In this document: positions 23,932 through 31,545 of the stretch, one piece after another
How the letters are laid out: every line of letters begins with the position of its first letter
Numbering within the stretch: position 1 is the first letter of the stretch
Source of the DNA: Ignavibacteriota bacterium
Lineage (GTDB): Bacteria > Bacteroidota > Ignavibacteria > UBA10030 > UBA6906
Assembly (NCBI GenBank): GCA_003158475.1
Contig: PMJR01000060.1
Location: 1 to 37,380 of the forward strand
Direction of reading: 5' to 3'
DNA: 37,380 nucleotides
Made by a program: the position numbers and the translations under genes
The notes under the pieces: generated by a model
The model's input: the letters and a program-made list of their open reading frames with translations, nothing else
Told to the model about the DNA's origin: nothing
The model's database searches: none

Positions 23932-25328
23932 TCTTCTTCCGCGGTCGCAGATTCAGAACCGGCTCACGCCATTTCGTAGGGCTCGCGAGCTGCGCCATCC
24001 TCGTCGTGCTCATGCAAGCATGCTCCGCGTTGTTCCCCGGCGGGGAACGGGATGATTTCATCAGGGTGCGCGGGACGCATTTCACCCACAACGGAAAACC
24101 GTATTACTTTGCCGGAACGAACCTCTGGTGGGGTTGTTATCTCGGTTCGCCCGGGGAAACGGGGGACCGGGCCAGGCTCCAGCGCGAGCTGGATTCCCTG
24201 CGTGCCGACGGGATTGAGAACCTTAGGATACTTGCCGCCTCTGAGGAGTCGTACCTGAAACGCTCGCTGCGCCCCGCCATCGAACGGGCCCCCGGAAACC
24301 TGAATGACTCACTCCTCCAGGGACTTGACTACCTGTTGGCCGAGATGGGGAAGAGGAAGATGCATGCCGTTCTCTTCCTGAACAACTACTGGCAATGGTC
24401 GGGGGGGATGTCGCAGTACAACGTGTGGGCCGACGGGGGGAAAGGCCCCGATCCGGACGACCCCGCCGAGGGATATCCCGCGTTCATGGAATTCTCCGCG
24501 AAGTTTTATTCCAATGAAAGAGCCGACGCGCTGTTCCGGGACTACGTCAGGACAATCGTCACGAGAAAAAATACGAGCAACGGCCGGCTCTATGCCGCCG
24601 ACCCGACGATCATGTCATGGCAGCTTGCGAACGAGCCCCGGCCGGGAACATTCGGTCCGGAGGGAGAGAAGAACCTCGAAGTGTTTTACCGCTGGATAAG
24701 CCGGACGTCGGAGTACATTCACATGCTCGATACGAATCATCTTGTCTCGACCGGGAGCGAAGGGGCGGTCGGTTTCCGATGGTCGAACGAGTATGCCTTG
24801 AGGACGCATGAATCGAAATACGTCGACTACCTGACGTTCCATCTCTGGCCGCTGAACTGGGGATGGTTCAATCCCATGAAGATCGACAGCACGCTTTCCT
24901 CGTCCGAGGAAAAAGCCGTCGAGTACGTCGGCTCTTGCCTTGCGACGGCACGGCAGCTCAACAAACCTGCGGTTCTTGAAGAATTTGGCTTCCCGAGAGA
25001 CAGCGCCAGATGTACGCCGGAGAGCCCGACAACGGCCCGGGACAGGTACTACACGAGGATACTGGGCGTCCTGGCGGATTCTGCGATCAGCGGTGCGCCG
25101 ATTGCAGGATTCAATTACTGGGGCTGGGGCGGGTCGGCGAGAGGAAAGAACGCAGACAACGTCTGGCGGAAAGGAGACCCCTTCGTCGGCGATCCGCCGC
25201 AGGAGCCTCAGGGGTACAATTCGGTTTTCCTAGCGGATACGTCGACGCGGCGGGTTCTGCGCGGGCACGCGTTCAGGATGATGAGCATCGGCCTGGACGA
25301 TTCCCTTTCTGCTGTCGGAAGACGGTGA
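23928..25328 (+). CDS. GH5_7-like endo-beta-1,4-mannanase, lipoprotein
   Basis: A 466-residue clan-A glycosidase that resembles GH5 subfamily 7 beta-mannanases. An N-terminal basic/hydrophobic segment ends in the lipobox LMQAC with Cys32 as the lipidation site, so it is probably anchored in a membrane and faces the periplasm or cell surface. The domain opens with FTHNGKPYYFAGTNLWWG, the usual mannanase start. The acid/base is Glu236 in SWQLANEPRPG, and the nucleophile is Glu352 in LEEFGFPRD. Other mannanase-like blocks are LFLNNYWQWSGGMSQY and TFHLWPLNWGW. Expected products are mannobiose and larger manno-oligosaccharides, feeding the epimerase and GH130 phosphorylase of this region. It is translationally coupled to the unknown gene upstream and converges on the GH31-PA14 gene. 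Confidence 0.88.
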   Translation: MIFFRGRRFRTGSRHFVGLASCAILVVLMQACSALFPGGERDDFIRVRGTHFTHNGKPYYFAGTNLWWGCYLGSPGETGDRARLQRELDSLRADGIENLRILAASEESYLKRSLRPAIERAPGNLNDSLLQGLDYLLAEMGKRKMHAVLFLNNYWQWSGGMSQYNVWADGGKGPDPDDPAEGYPAFMEFSAKFYSNERADALFRDYVRTIVTRKNTSNGRLYAADPTIMSWQLANEPRPGTFGPEGEKNLEVFYRWISRTSEYIHMLDTNHLVSTGSEGAVGFRWSNEYALRTHESKYVDYLTFHLWPLNWGWFNPMKIDSTLSSSEEKAVEYVGSCLATARQLNKPAVLEEFGFPRDSARCTPESPTTARDRYYTRILGVLADSAISGAPIAGFNYWGWGGSARGKNADNVWRKGDPFVGDPPQEPQGYNSVFLADTSTRRVLRGHAFRMMSIGLDDSLSAVGRR

Positions 25329-25347
25329 TCCCCCCGGCCTCTCAACC

Positions 25348-25364
25348 CCGGCGGCGTGCGCCGG
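25348..25364. terminator. Hairpin between convergent mannanase and GH31 genes
   Basis: A GC-rich perfect stem, CCGGCG-GCGTG-CGCCGG, sits in the 38-bp gap between the two convergent stop codons, 2 bases beyond the GH31 stop and 19 bases beyond the mannanase stop. Neither strand has a T run, so a factor-independent terminator is uncertain; it could still protect 3' ends. Confidence 0.35.
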
Positions 25365-25366
25365 AC

Positions 25367-28159
25367 TCAAAACCTGACGTTCATTCTTTTCCCCCTGTAT
25401 TCGACCGTTGTATCCGGGGCGGCGGTGAAGTTCGCGCCTGCCCCGTGGTCTTTCCTCACAAGGACAATCGTGAATGGTCGCGACACAGAAGCTCCCCGGT
25501 AGCTCCCCCGCCGTTGGCCGAGGACTAACGTCCTCCGGGACTCGTCCCAGTGTATGGGAATGAGTGCGTAGAGTCCCTTCTCGTAGTCATACGTGTCCCC
25601 TTCATCGTCGTAGAGCTCGAAGTCGGCGTCCTTGCCCGTGTAGACCCGCAGTTCCGTGGGTGCGCTGCTCTGTTCCGTCGCGTACTGAATGTCCGGCCCC
25701 AGCGGGACGATCGACCCGCCGGGCACGTACAGGGGGATGCGGCTGATGGGAGCATCCGCACGGACCCCTTTCCCGCCTGCCGTGGATTTCCCGGTCCAGA
25801 AATCAAACCATGTGGTGCCGCGCGGAAGATAGACGCCGGTCGTCCCGGCCTCCCCCGTCGAATCGTCGGGCTGCGCCCAGTTGAGTTTCAGTAGGGCGTT
25901 GTTCGTTTTGAACTGTCTGTGTTCGAGCCGGAACGGGTACTTGACGCCGGCCGAGAGATCGACGGGCGCGGAGAACGTTGTGCGGACCCTGTTTTCGGGT
26001 TCGTCGATGACAGGCTTGTTGTCAAGCCAGAGGCGCACGCCGCCGTCGGTGATCACGTACAGCGTGTGGCGGCCGGCCCGTGCTCCTGTCATGATCGCAC
26101 CCTTCATCCTCACGGAATAGGAAGTGTCAAGCCCGTCAGGGAGACAGCCTGACCAGCTGATCTGGCTCGCGTCTGTCTTTCGCGTGAGTATCAGGTGCTC
26201 GAAGGATGTACCGCGGAAGACCTGGAACTCGCAGCCATGCTCACTGCCGTCGGCGGAATAGAAATGGGCCGGTGTGATGTCCACCCCGTTGTAGACCGGG
26301 AAATTGATCATGGGATGGGTTACCGGGCAGACCATGATTGCGGACCCGAACATGTATTGATCGGCGATGGAATAGACGGCCCTGTCGCCGGGAAAATCCA
26401 TCGGGAGTCCGCGGATGAAGGAGTAGTCGTCGTGTGTGACCTTCCAGGCCGTGGAATAGATGTACGGCATGAGCCTGTAACGGAGCCGGTCGCCCGCCGC
26501 CAGCGCGTCATACGCCCAGTCGCCTTGCTCGCCGAATTGCCATATTTCGCGGGGGATATTCGTCCCGTGCGCCCGAAAAATCGGGGAGAAAGCGCCGAAC
26601 TGGAACCACCGTACGTACAGTTCCTTGTAGGCAGGGTCGCCCAGACCCCCCGGGAAATGAATGTCGGTGATGAACCCTCCGATATCATGTGTCCAGTACG
26701 GGATCCCTGACATCGAGAAGTTGATGCCCGCGGCGATCTGCACGCGCAGGTCGTCCCATGTAGCGAACGTATCACCCGACCATGTGGCGGCGCCGTAGCG
26801 CTGCTGTCCCGCAAATGAGGAACGGGTCAGGATAAATACGCGCTTCCGGTCGGTGGCGAGCCGGTGGTTGTCGTACACGGCCCGGGTCGTCATGAGCGAA
26901 TAGGGATTGAGATATCTGGCGAAATCCCCGAGGAAGTTTTTCCCCGCCTTTTTCATCGAGAGTTCCGTGATGTACCTGTCGTCGCTGCAGCGGAATTCCG
27001 GTTCTGTCGCATCCATCCAGTACGCGTCCACGCCGTTATCGAAGAGGCCTCTCCTGACGTATTTCCAGTAGATATCCCTCGCTTCGGGATTGTAGGCATC
27101 GTACACCCTCCCGCCGTTCCAATGGGGGACCGCGTACAGGAGATTCCGGGCATTCATCTCCCTGTAAATTTCCGTTGCCGGGCCGAACGCGGGCCAGATC
27201 GACACCATGAGATGCGCGTTGTAGTGATGGAGCGTGTCCGTCATGCGGCGGGGCTCCGGGTAGTTGACGGAATCCCACATCATGCTGCTGAACTGGTCCA
27301 TCCCCCCCCAGTAGCTCCAGTCCTGCACGACGTTGTCCAGGGGGAGCCCTCTTCTCCGGTATTCCCTGACGATGCCGATGAGCTCCTGGCCGGTTTTGTA
27401 CCGTTCCTTGGATTGCCAGTAGCCAAACGCCCATTTTCCCGCGAGGGGTGCCTTGCCTGTCAGAAGTCGGTACCCCGCGACCACCCTGTCCAGACCCGGA
27501 CCGTGTACAACATAGTAGTCGATCCCGTCCGCAACCTCCGATTGGAACAGGGTCGTTTCCCTGCTGTCGGAAAAACGGGATCGGGAATAGTTGTCCCACA
27601 GTATGCCGTATCCCTTCGTCGAGACGAGGAAGGGGTTCACGGCCGTACGGTTCGCCTGCTCGATGAGGATGTCCTGACCCCGGTAGTTGACGATGGGGTC
27701 CTCGAACTGCCCGAGCCCGTATATCCCCTCTTCGTCGCTGAGTGAGAAGTGCTGTGTGACACGGTATGCCCCTCCCTGCGCTGCCGGCTCAAACGTCTCC
27801 GCGCCTGGTCCCTGTGAAACCAGAAACAGCTTTCCCCCGTTGTCGGAGAACCTGAGCTCCCCGTTCCGCCTGTTGACACGGACGGCCATCTCCCGGGTCG
27901 AGATCATGAGCGTGTCACCCCTCCCTGTCGCTTTGGAGGCCACATGCACAGGGACCGCAATCACGCTCAGGCTCGCGCCGGGGAAGAGAGTGGTGTCGGG
28001 TGAGACCCTCACCCGGATGATACCGGGAGCGTACCACTGCAGTGCGATCCGGCGGTGCTGGACATCAATCCGGTACGACGTCTCCTGCGCACAAACCCGG
28101 GTCGCAAGAAGAAGGCACAGAAGAGGGAGGTGTATCCGGACGCCGGGTCTTGAGGGCAT
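25367..28159 (-). CDS. Secreted GH31 glycosidase with PA14 insert, probable alpha-xylosidase
   Basis: A 930-residue family GH31 enzyme. ATG 28159 is chosen since it opens a signal peptide (HLPLLCLLLATRVCAQ); the frame extends to 28219 without family character. The nucleophile lies in AYWMDATEPEF (Asp383). Further GH31 blocks are NVVQDWSYWGGMDQF, ILTRSSFAGQQRYGAATW and WTHDIGGFIT. A PA14-like domain occupies about residues 645-765, between the barrel and the last beta domain. GH31 enzymes with a PA14 domain include characterised xyloglucan alpha-xylosidases of Cellvibrio and Bacteroides, so removal of xylose from xyloglucan oligosaccharides is the likely role, supplying XylB. It is a clear paralogue of the GH31 at 31546-33921, which lacks PA14. 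It lies downstream of a candidate terminator after the GH130 gene, so it may need its own promoter. Confidence 0.88.
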   Translation of the reverse strand: MPSRPGVRIHLPLLCLLLATRVCAQETSYRIDVQHRRIALQWYAPGIIRVRVSPDTTLFPGASLSVIAVPVHVASKATGRGDTLMISTREMAVRVNRRNGELRFSDNGGKLFLVSQGPGAETFEPAAQGGAYRVTQHFSLSDEEGIYGLGQFEDPIVNYRGQDILIEQANRTAVNPFLVSTKGYGILWDNYSRSRFSDSRETTLFQSEVADGIDYYVVHGPGLDRVVAGYRLLTGKAPLAGKWAFGYWQSKERYKTGQELIGIVREYRRRGLPLDNVVQDWSYWGGMDQFSSMMWDSVNYPEPRRMTDTLHHYNAHLMVSIWPAFGPATEIYREMNARNLLYAVPHWNGGRVYDAYNPEARDIYWKYVRRGLFDNGVDAYWMDATEPEFRCSDDRYITELSMKKAGKNFLGDFARYLNPYSLMTTRAVYDNHRLATDRKRVFILTRSSFAGQQRYGAATWSGDTFATWDDLRVQIAAGINFSMSGIPYWTHDIGGFITDIHFPGGLGDPAYKELYVRWFQFGAFSPIFRAHGTNIPREIWQFGEQGDWAYDALAAGDRLRYRLMPYIYSTAWKVTHDDYSFIRGLPMDFPGDRAVYSIADQYMFGSAIMVCPVTHPMINFPVYNGVDITPAHFYSADGSEHGCEFQVFRGTSFEHLILTRKTDASQISWSGCLPDGLDTSYSVRMKGAIMTGARAGRHTLYVITDGGVRLWLDNKPVIDEPENRVRTTFSAPVDLSAGVKYPFRLEHRQFKTNNALLKLNWAQPDDSTGEAGTTGVYLPRGTTWFDFWTGKSTAGGKGVRADAPISRIPLYVPGGSIVPLGPDIQYATEQSSAPTELRVYTGKDADFELYDDEGDTYDYEKGLYALIPIHWDESRRTLVLGQRRGSYRGASVSRPFTIVLVRKDHGAGANFTAAPDTTVEYRGKRMNVRF

Positions 28160-28188
28160 GGTATCGAATGCTCCCGATGTGGAAGGGG

Positions 28189-28230
28189 AAAAAACAGCGA
28201 ACGCCGGCGCCACTGGCAACGCCGACGTTC
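28189..28230 (-). terminator. Candidate factor-independent terminator after the symporter-GH130 operon
   Basis: Read on the minus strand, an 11-bp stem with one G-U pair (GAACGTCGGCG with CGCCGGCGTTC, 10-base loop) lies about 30 bases after the GH130 stop and is followed four bases later by TTTTTT (28194-28189). This is the best terminator-like structure in the window. It falls just before the GH31-PA14 gene at 28159. Confidence 0.6.
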
Positions 28231-28258
28231 ACTGCGGAGGTGCGTCGTATTGACGCGA

Positions 28259-29446
28259 TTATTTTTTCTTGAGCAGTTTCAGGTTCCTGTCGATCAGGGC
28301 GATCCTCTGCTGTACGCTTGCCGCGCTCCGCAAGCCGTCTTCAGGCGTGTGCAGGACATAGTCGAGGAGCTTCTCCGTCGTTGAAGTCGCGACGTGCATC
28401 CTCGTGTCGGACGAAGCGTAGTAGATCAACACGTCACCGTTCGGTCTCATCACCCAGCCGCTGCTGAAGACAACATTGGAGACATCGCCGACACGTTCCT
28501 CCCCCTCGGGTGCGATGAAATAGCCTGCAGGGCGGGCAATGACCTTGTACGGGACCTTCAGATCGCACAGGAACATGTAGAGCACGTAACGTAATCCCGC
28601 GGCGGTGTTGCGTACGCCGTGGGCCAGATGGAGCCACCCTTCAGCGGTCTTGAGAGGTGCCGGACCGAGCCCGTTTTTCACCTCCTTGATCGTGTGGTAG
28701 GCGCGGTCATCGACGATGATCTCGCTGTTGATCTGCGCGTGGTCGATGGAGTCGGACAACCCCCAACCTATCCCCCCTCCGGAACCCGCTTCGATGAAAC
28801 CGTCCTGGGGGCGTGTATAGAAAGCGTACTTCCCCTGGACGAATTCCGGGTGAAGGACGACATTGCGTTGTTGTGCGGACCCGGTTTTGAGATCCGGCAG
28901 CCGTTCCCATGTGACAAGGTCTTTTGTCCGCGCCATGCCGCATTGTGCGATGGCGGAGGAGAGGTCGGTCCTGGGGGCACAGGGGTCCTTCCGTTCGGTG
29001 CAGAACAGCCCGTACAGCCACCCGTCTTCATGCCTGACGAGCCGCATGTCGTACACATTGGTGTCCGGGTCGTCGGTCTCGGGCAGGACGACGGGATAGT
29101 CCCAGAACCGGAACCTGTCGATCCCGTTCGTGGATTCCGCGACCGCGAAAAATGATTTCCTGTCCGACCCTTCGACGCGGAGCATGAGAAGGATCTTCCC
29201 CTTGTGTTCGATCGCGCCCGCGTTGAACGCGGCATTCACGCCGATCCTTTCCAGGAGATGCGGGTTGGAGGCATGGTGAAGGTCGTACCGCCAGAAAAGA
29301 GGGGTATGCGCCGCCGTGACGACAGGATGGACATACCTGTTGAAGATCCCGTTCCCGCCGGCAGCTTTCTTGTTTGGCTTCGCAATCAGCCTTTTGTGTT
29401 CAATCGTCAGTGCGGCGAGCTTCCTTGAAAACTGTGCGCGTGTCAT
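28259..29446 (-). CDS. GH130 4-O-beta-D-mannosyl-D-glucose phosphorylase
   Basis: A 395-residue five-bladed beta-propeller phosphorylase of family GH130, subfamily 1 in appearance. It cleaves mannosyl-beta-1,4-glucose with phosphate to give alpha-mannose-1-phosphate and glucose in the cytosol. The length equals that of the characterised Bacteroides fragilis enzyme. The catalytic Asp133 lies in [16 protein letters not shown], and other family blocks are [44 protein letters not shown] and [14 protein letters not shown]. There is no signal peptide. It starts in an ATGA overlap with the symporter gene, which implies that the symporter imports its substrate or the precursor mannobiose. The partner 2-epimerase is encoded 8 kb away but appears to share the operator. 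Mannosylated N-glycan substrates (other GH130 subfamilies) are less likely given the motifs. Confidence 0.92.
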   Translation of the reverse strand: MTRAQFSRKLAALTIEHKRLIAKPNKKAAGGNGIFNRYVHPVVTAAHTPLFWRYDLHHASNPHLLERIGVNAAFNAGAIEHKGKILLMLRVEGSDRKSFFAVAESTNGIDRFRFWDYPVVLPETDDPDTNVYDMRLVRHEDGWLYGLFCTERKDPCAPRTDLSSAIAQCGMARTKDLVTWERLPDLKTGSAQQRNVVLHPEFVQGKYAFYTRPQDGFIEAGSGGGIGWGLSDSIDHAQINSEIIVDDRAYHTIKEVKNGLGPAPLKTAEGWLHLAHGVRNTAAGLRYVLYMFLCDLKVPYKVIARPAGYFIAPEGEERVGDVSNVVFSSGWVMRPNGDVLIYYASSDTRMHVATSTTEKLLDYVLHTPEDGLRSAASVQQRIALIDRNLKLLKKK

Positions 29447-31320
29447 TGTTTTGCTCCCGCGGGGGCCAGAGGGATTGCCGGGATCGCCCGGACATCTCCC
29501 CTGGCGGCTATTTCGTCGTCGACGTCGGAAATCTCATCGAGTTTGTTCCACCAGTTGAATTTGAGTATCACGGAGGTGGCCACCAGGACGCCCAGCGTCA
29601 CAAGCATGGAGGTCGTTTCGTGAATGACGATAAAAATCGGGAGCGCAACAAGCGTCGTCTGCCATGTCGTGCCGACGACGACATTGAACATGTCGCGCTT
29701 GAAGTTCTTGTTCGGCTGGAAATCCGGATGCCGCAGGCGGACTTTTGCGAGGACCGGACCCCAGAACCCCCAGGGCTTTACCCGCGTGTAGAAATCGATG
29801 AGGACGTCGTCCGGCTCGGGGTCTGTCAGGTAGCTGCCTGCCACGCATCCGATGATGGAGACACCCAGCACGTACGGGAACGCGGAGAGTGCGGCGACCG
29901 AGGGGACGAATGCCGCGAGAACGAATGCCGACCCGATCCCGGCGACCATGCCCCAGAAATATCCGTACCCGTTGAGCCGCCACCAGTACCACTTCAGGAC
30001 GTTGGCGGCGGTGTATCCGGGGAAGAGGGCATTGACGATCCACAACATGACTTCGTTGATGGAGCCGACGATGAGTCCGACGCCGAACCCGAGAAGGACG
30101 AACACGATCGAGACGATGTAGCTCATCCGTACGTACTTTTTTGGATGTGCGTTGGGGTTGATGAACCGCTTGTAGATGTCGTTGACGACATACGCGGGGG
30201 CTGCGTTGATCGTCGCCGCGTAATTCGACATGAATGCGGCAATCAACCCCGCGAGGATGAGTCCCACCCATCCCACCGGGATGAGGTTCTTCAGCGCGTA
30301 GGGGAGGACCATCTCAAAGTCAATATTGGGTCCCATGGCTTTCAACTGGGGACTGAAAAACGCGAGGGCCAGCACGGTCAGACCGGCGATCATCATATAG
30401 CGCGGGAAGAAGAGGGCGACGTTGACGAAGAAACTCATCTTCGATGCGTCTTTCGGCGATCGCGTCGCGAGCACACGCTGCATGTCGTAGTTGGGGGCGG
30501 GACCGGCGGCGCTCACAAGGATTCCTTTAAAGACCATCAGCATGAAGAAGATCGAGAAGAGGCTGTACCCGTCACTCTGGATCTTCGTGTTCACAGCGTC
30601 GATGAGTCCCGTCCAGTTCAGGTTAAGGTTCCATCCGAAGAAGATGTCTTTCCATCCGGCGGGGATCACCGCATTGAGCATCTCGGGGCTGACGGCATTC
30701 ATCGCGATGATGCCCACGGCAAGAGAAGCAATCGTCAGGACGATGAACTGGAGAAACTCTGTGATGACGACGCTCATCATCCCTCCCTTCACGGCGTACA
30801 CCGCCGTGAAGCTCATCAGGATGACGGCATACGTGGCGGGCGACCAATCCCACGGGAGGAATATCTTTGCGAATTTCCCGATTCCCTGAAAGCCGTACGC
30901 GAGGAATCCGATGACGCTGACAAGCGCGAATATCACGACGATGATATGCGCAAGCTGAGCCCCGGTGCTGGTCCCGAACCGGGTCTTGATCCATTCCGCT
31001 CCTGTCATCACTTTCGACCGACGCAGCCAGATGGACAGGTAGACCATCAGGAATATCTGGTTGAATACCGGCCACACCCAGGGGAGCCACACGCTCTTCA
31101 GCCCGTAGACAAACAGGACGTACACGAGCCACATTGTTCCGGTGATGTCGAACATCCCGGAGGCGTTGGAAACGCCGAGCATCCACCAGGGGAGCGAGTT
31201 CGAGCTGAGGAAGTAGGAGTCGATGTCCTTGATCGCCCTCCGGGACACAAGGAAGCCGAGGACGATCACAGCGGCAAAATACGCCAGGATAATGGCGATG
31301 TCGATAACGTCAATTTTCAT
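29443..31320 (-). CDS. Sodium:solute symporter (SSS/SGLT family), probable manno-disaccharide importer
   Basis: A 625-residue membrane protein with about 13-14 hydrophobic helices of the SSS family. It begins with [20 protein letters not shown] and then the family motif [15 protein letters not shown], and later [25 protein letters not shown] and [19 protein letters not shown]. The ATG at 31320 starts exactly at the first helix; a TTG at 31341 would add seven polar residues. No Shine-Dalgarno is evident. Members import sugars and other solutes using the sodium gradient. Its stop overlaps the GH130 start by four bases, so the imported sugar is inferred to be mannobiose, mannosyl-glucose or a short manno-oligosaccharide. 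It would be the only inner-membrane sugar importer in the window, and no ABC, MFS or TonB-dependent partner is seen. Confidence 0.9.
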   Translation of the reverse strand: MKIDVIDIAIILAYFAAVIVLGFLVSRRAIKDIDSYFLSSNSLPWWMLGVSNASGMFDITGTMWLVYVLFVYGLKSVWLPWVWPVFNQIFLMVYLSIWLRRSKVMTGAEWIKTRFGTSTGAQLAHIIVVIFALVSVIGFLAYGFQGIGKFAKIFLPWDWSPATYAVILMSFTAVYAVKGGMMSVVITEFLQFIVLTIASLAVGIIAMNAVSPEMLNAVIPAGWKDIFFGWNLNLNWTGLIDAVNTKIQSDGYSLFSIFFMLMVFKGILVSAAGPAPNYDMQRVLATRSPKDASKMSFFVNVALFFPRYMMIAGLTVLALAFFSPQLKAMGPNIDFEMVLPYALKNLIPVGWVGLILAGLIAAFMSNYAATINAAPAYVVNDIYKRFINPNAHPKKYVRMSYIVSIVFVLLGFGVGLIVGSINEVMLWIVNALFPGYTAANVLKWYWWRLNGYGYFWGMVAGIGSAFVLAAFVPSVAALSAFPYVLGVSIIGCVAGSYLTDPEPDDVLIDFYTRVKPWGFWGPVLAKVRLRHPDFQPNKNFKRDMFNVVVGTTWQTTLVALPIFIVIHETTSMLVTLGVLVATSVILKFNWWNKLDEISDVDDEIAARGDVRAIPAIPLAPAGAKQ

Positions 31321-31379
31321 TGGATGGGGGTCTTTCGGCAATCAGGGACGGATCGTCTCGCCGCCGTCACCTTCACAAA

Positions 31380-31401
31380 TGGTGCCATATCGTCGGCACC
31401 A
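31380..31401. promoter_or_regulatory. Inverted repeat in the symporter leader region
   Basis: A perfect 7-bp inverted repeat, TGGTGCC-ATATCGTC-GGCACCA, lies 60 bp upstream of the symporter start. It could form a hairpin in the leader RNA, end transcripts from the GH31 gene upstream (a weak ATTTG follows on the minus strand), or be an operator. The 225-bp gap otherwise holds only the operator pair at 31449-31482 and no promoter that I can place with confidence. Confidence 0.35.
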
Positions 31402-31448
31402 GTTGAGTCGTTTTTTCTGGAAATATGCGGAAGAGAGGGATTGCGGCG

Positions 31449-31482
31449 TTATCAAAACGATAAAGGCTTATGGAATTGATAA
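31449..31482. promoter_or_regulatory. Tandem operator pair upstream of the symporter-GH130 operon
   Basis: TTATCAAAACGATAA (31449-31463) and, on the opposite strand, TTATCAATTCCATAA (31482-31468) stand 19 bp apart centre to centre. Both fit the palindrome family found in front of the epimerase/GH5 pair (18771-18803) and at 36441-36455. The spacing of the two pairs is nearly equal (18 and 19 bp), which suggests cooperative binding on one face of the DNA. They lie between the GH31 stop and the symporter start, about 130 bp upstream of the latter. Confidence 0.6.
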
Positions 31483-31545
31483 GCGGCGGCCGGCCCCGTC
31501 GGATGTCGGAGCAGACATTCATGATCCTGCGATGGAGGGAGTCTG

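Noticed and set aside
26864-27745. 293-codon plus-strand frame within the GH31-PA14 gene
   Set aside because: It is antisense to the catalytic barrel and shows only complement-derived Val/Arg/Pro-rich sequence.
31449-31463. The TTATC palindromes as plain Bacteroidota -7 promoter boxes
   Set aside because: Only the 18789-18803 site contains a true TAnnTTTG. The 31449 and 36441 sites have four bases between TA and TTTG, and their palindromic form and pairing fit operators better.
29374-31479. 701-codon open frame on the plus strand
   Set aside because: It is the exact antisense of the symporter gene. Its product is a charged Asp/Glu/His/Arg-rich string with no domain, as expected from complementing hydrophobic codons in GC-rich DNA.
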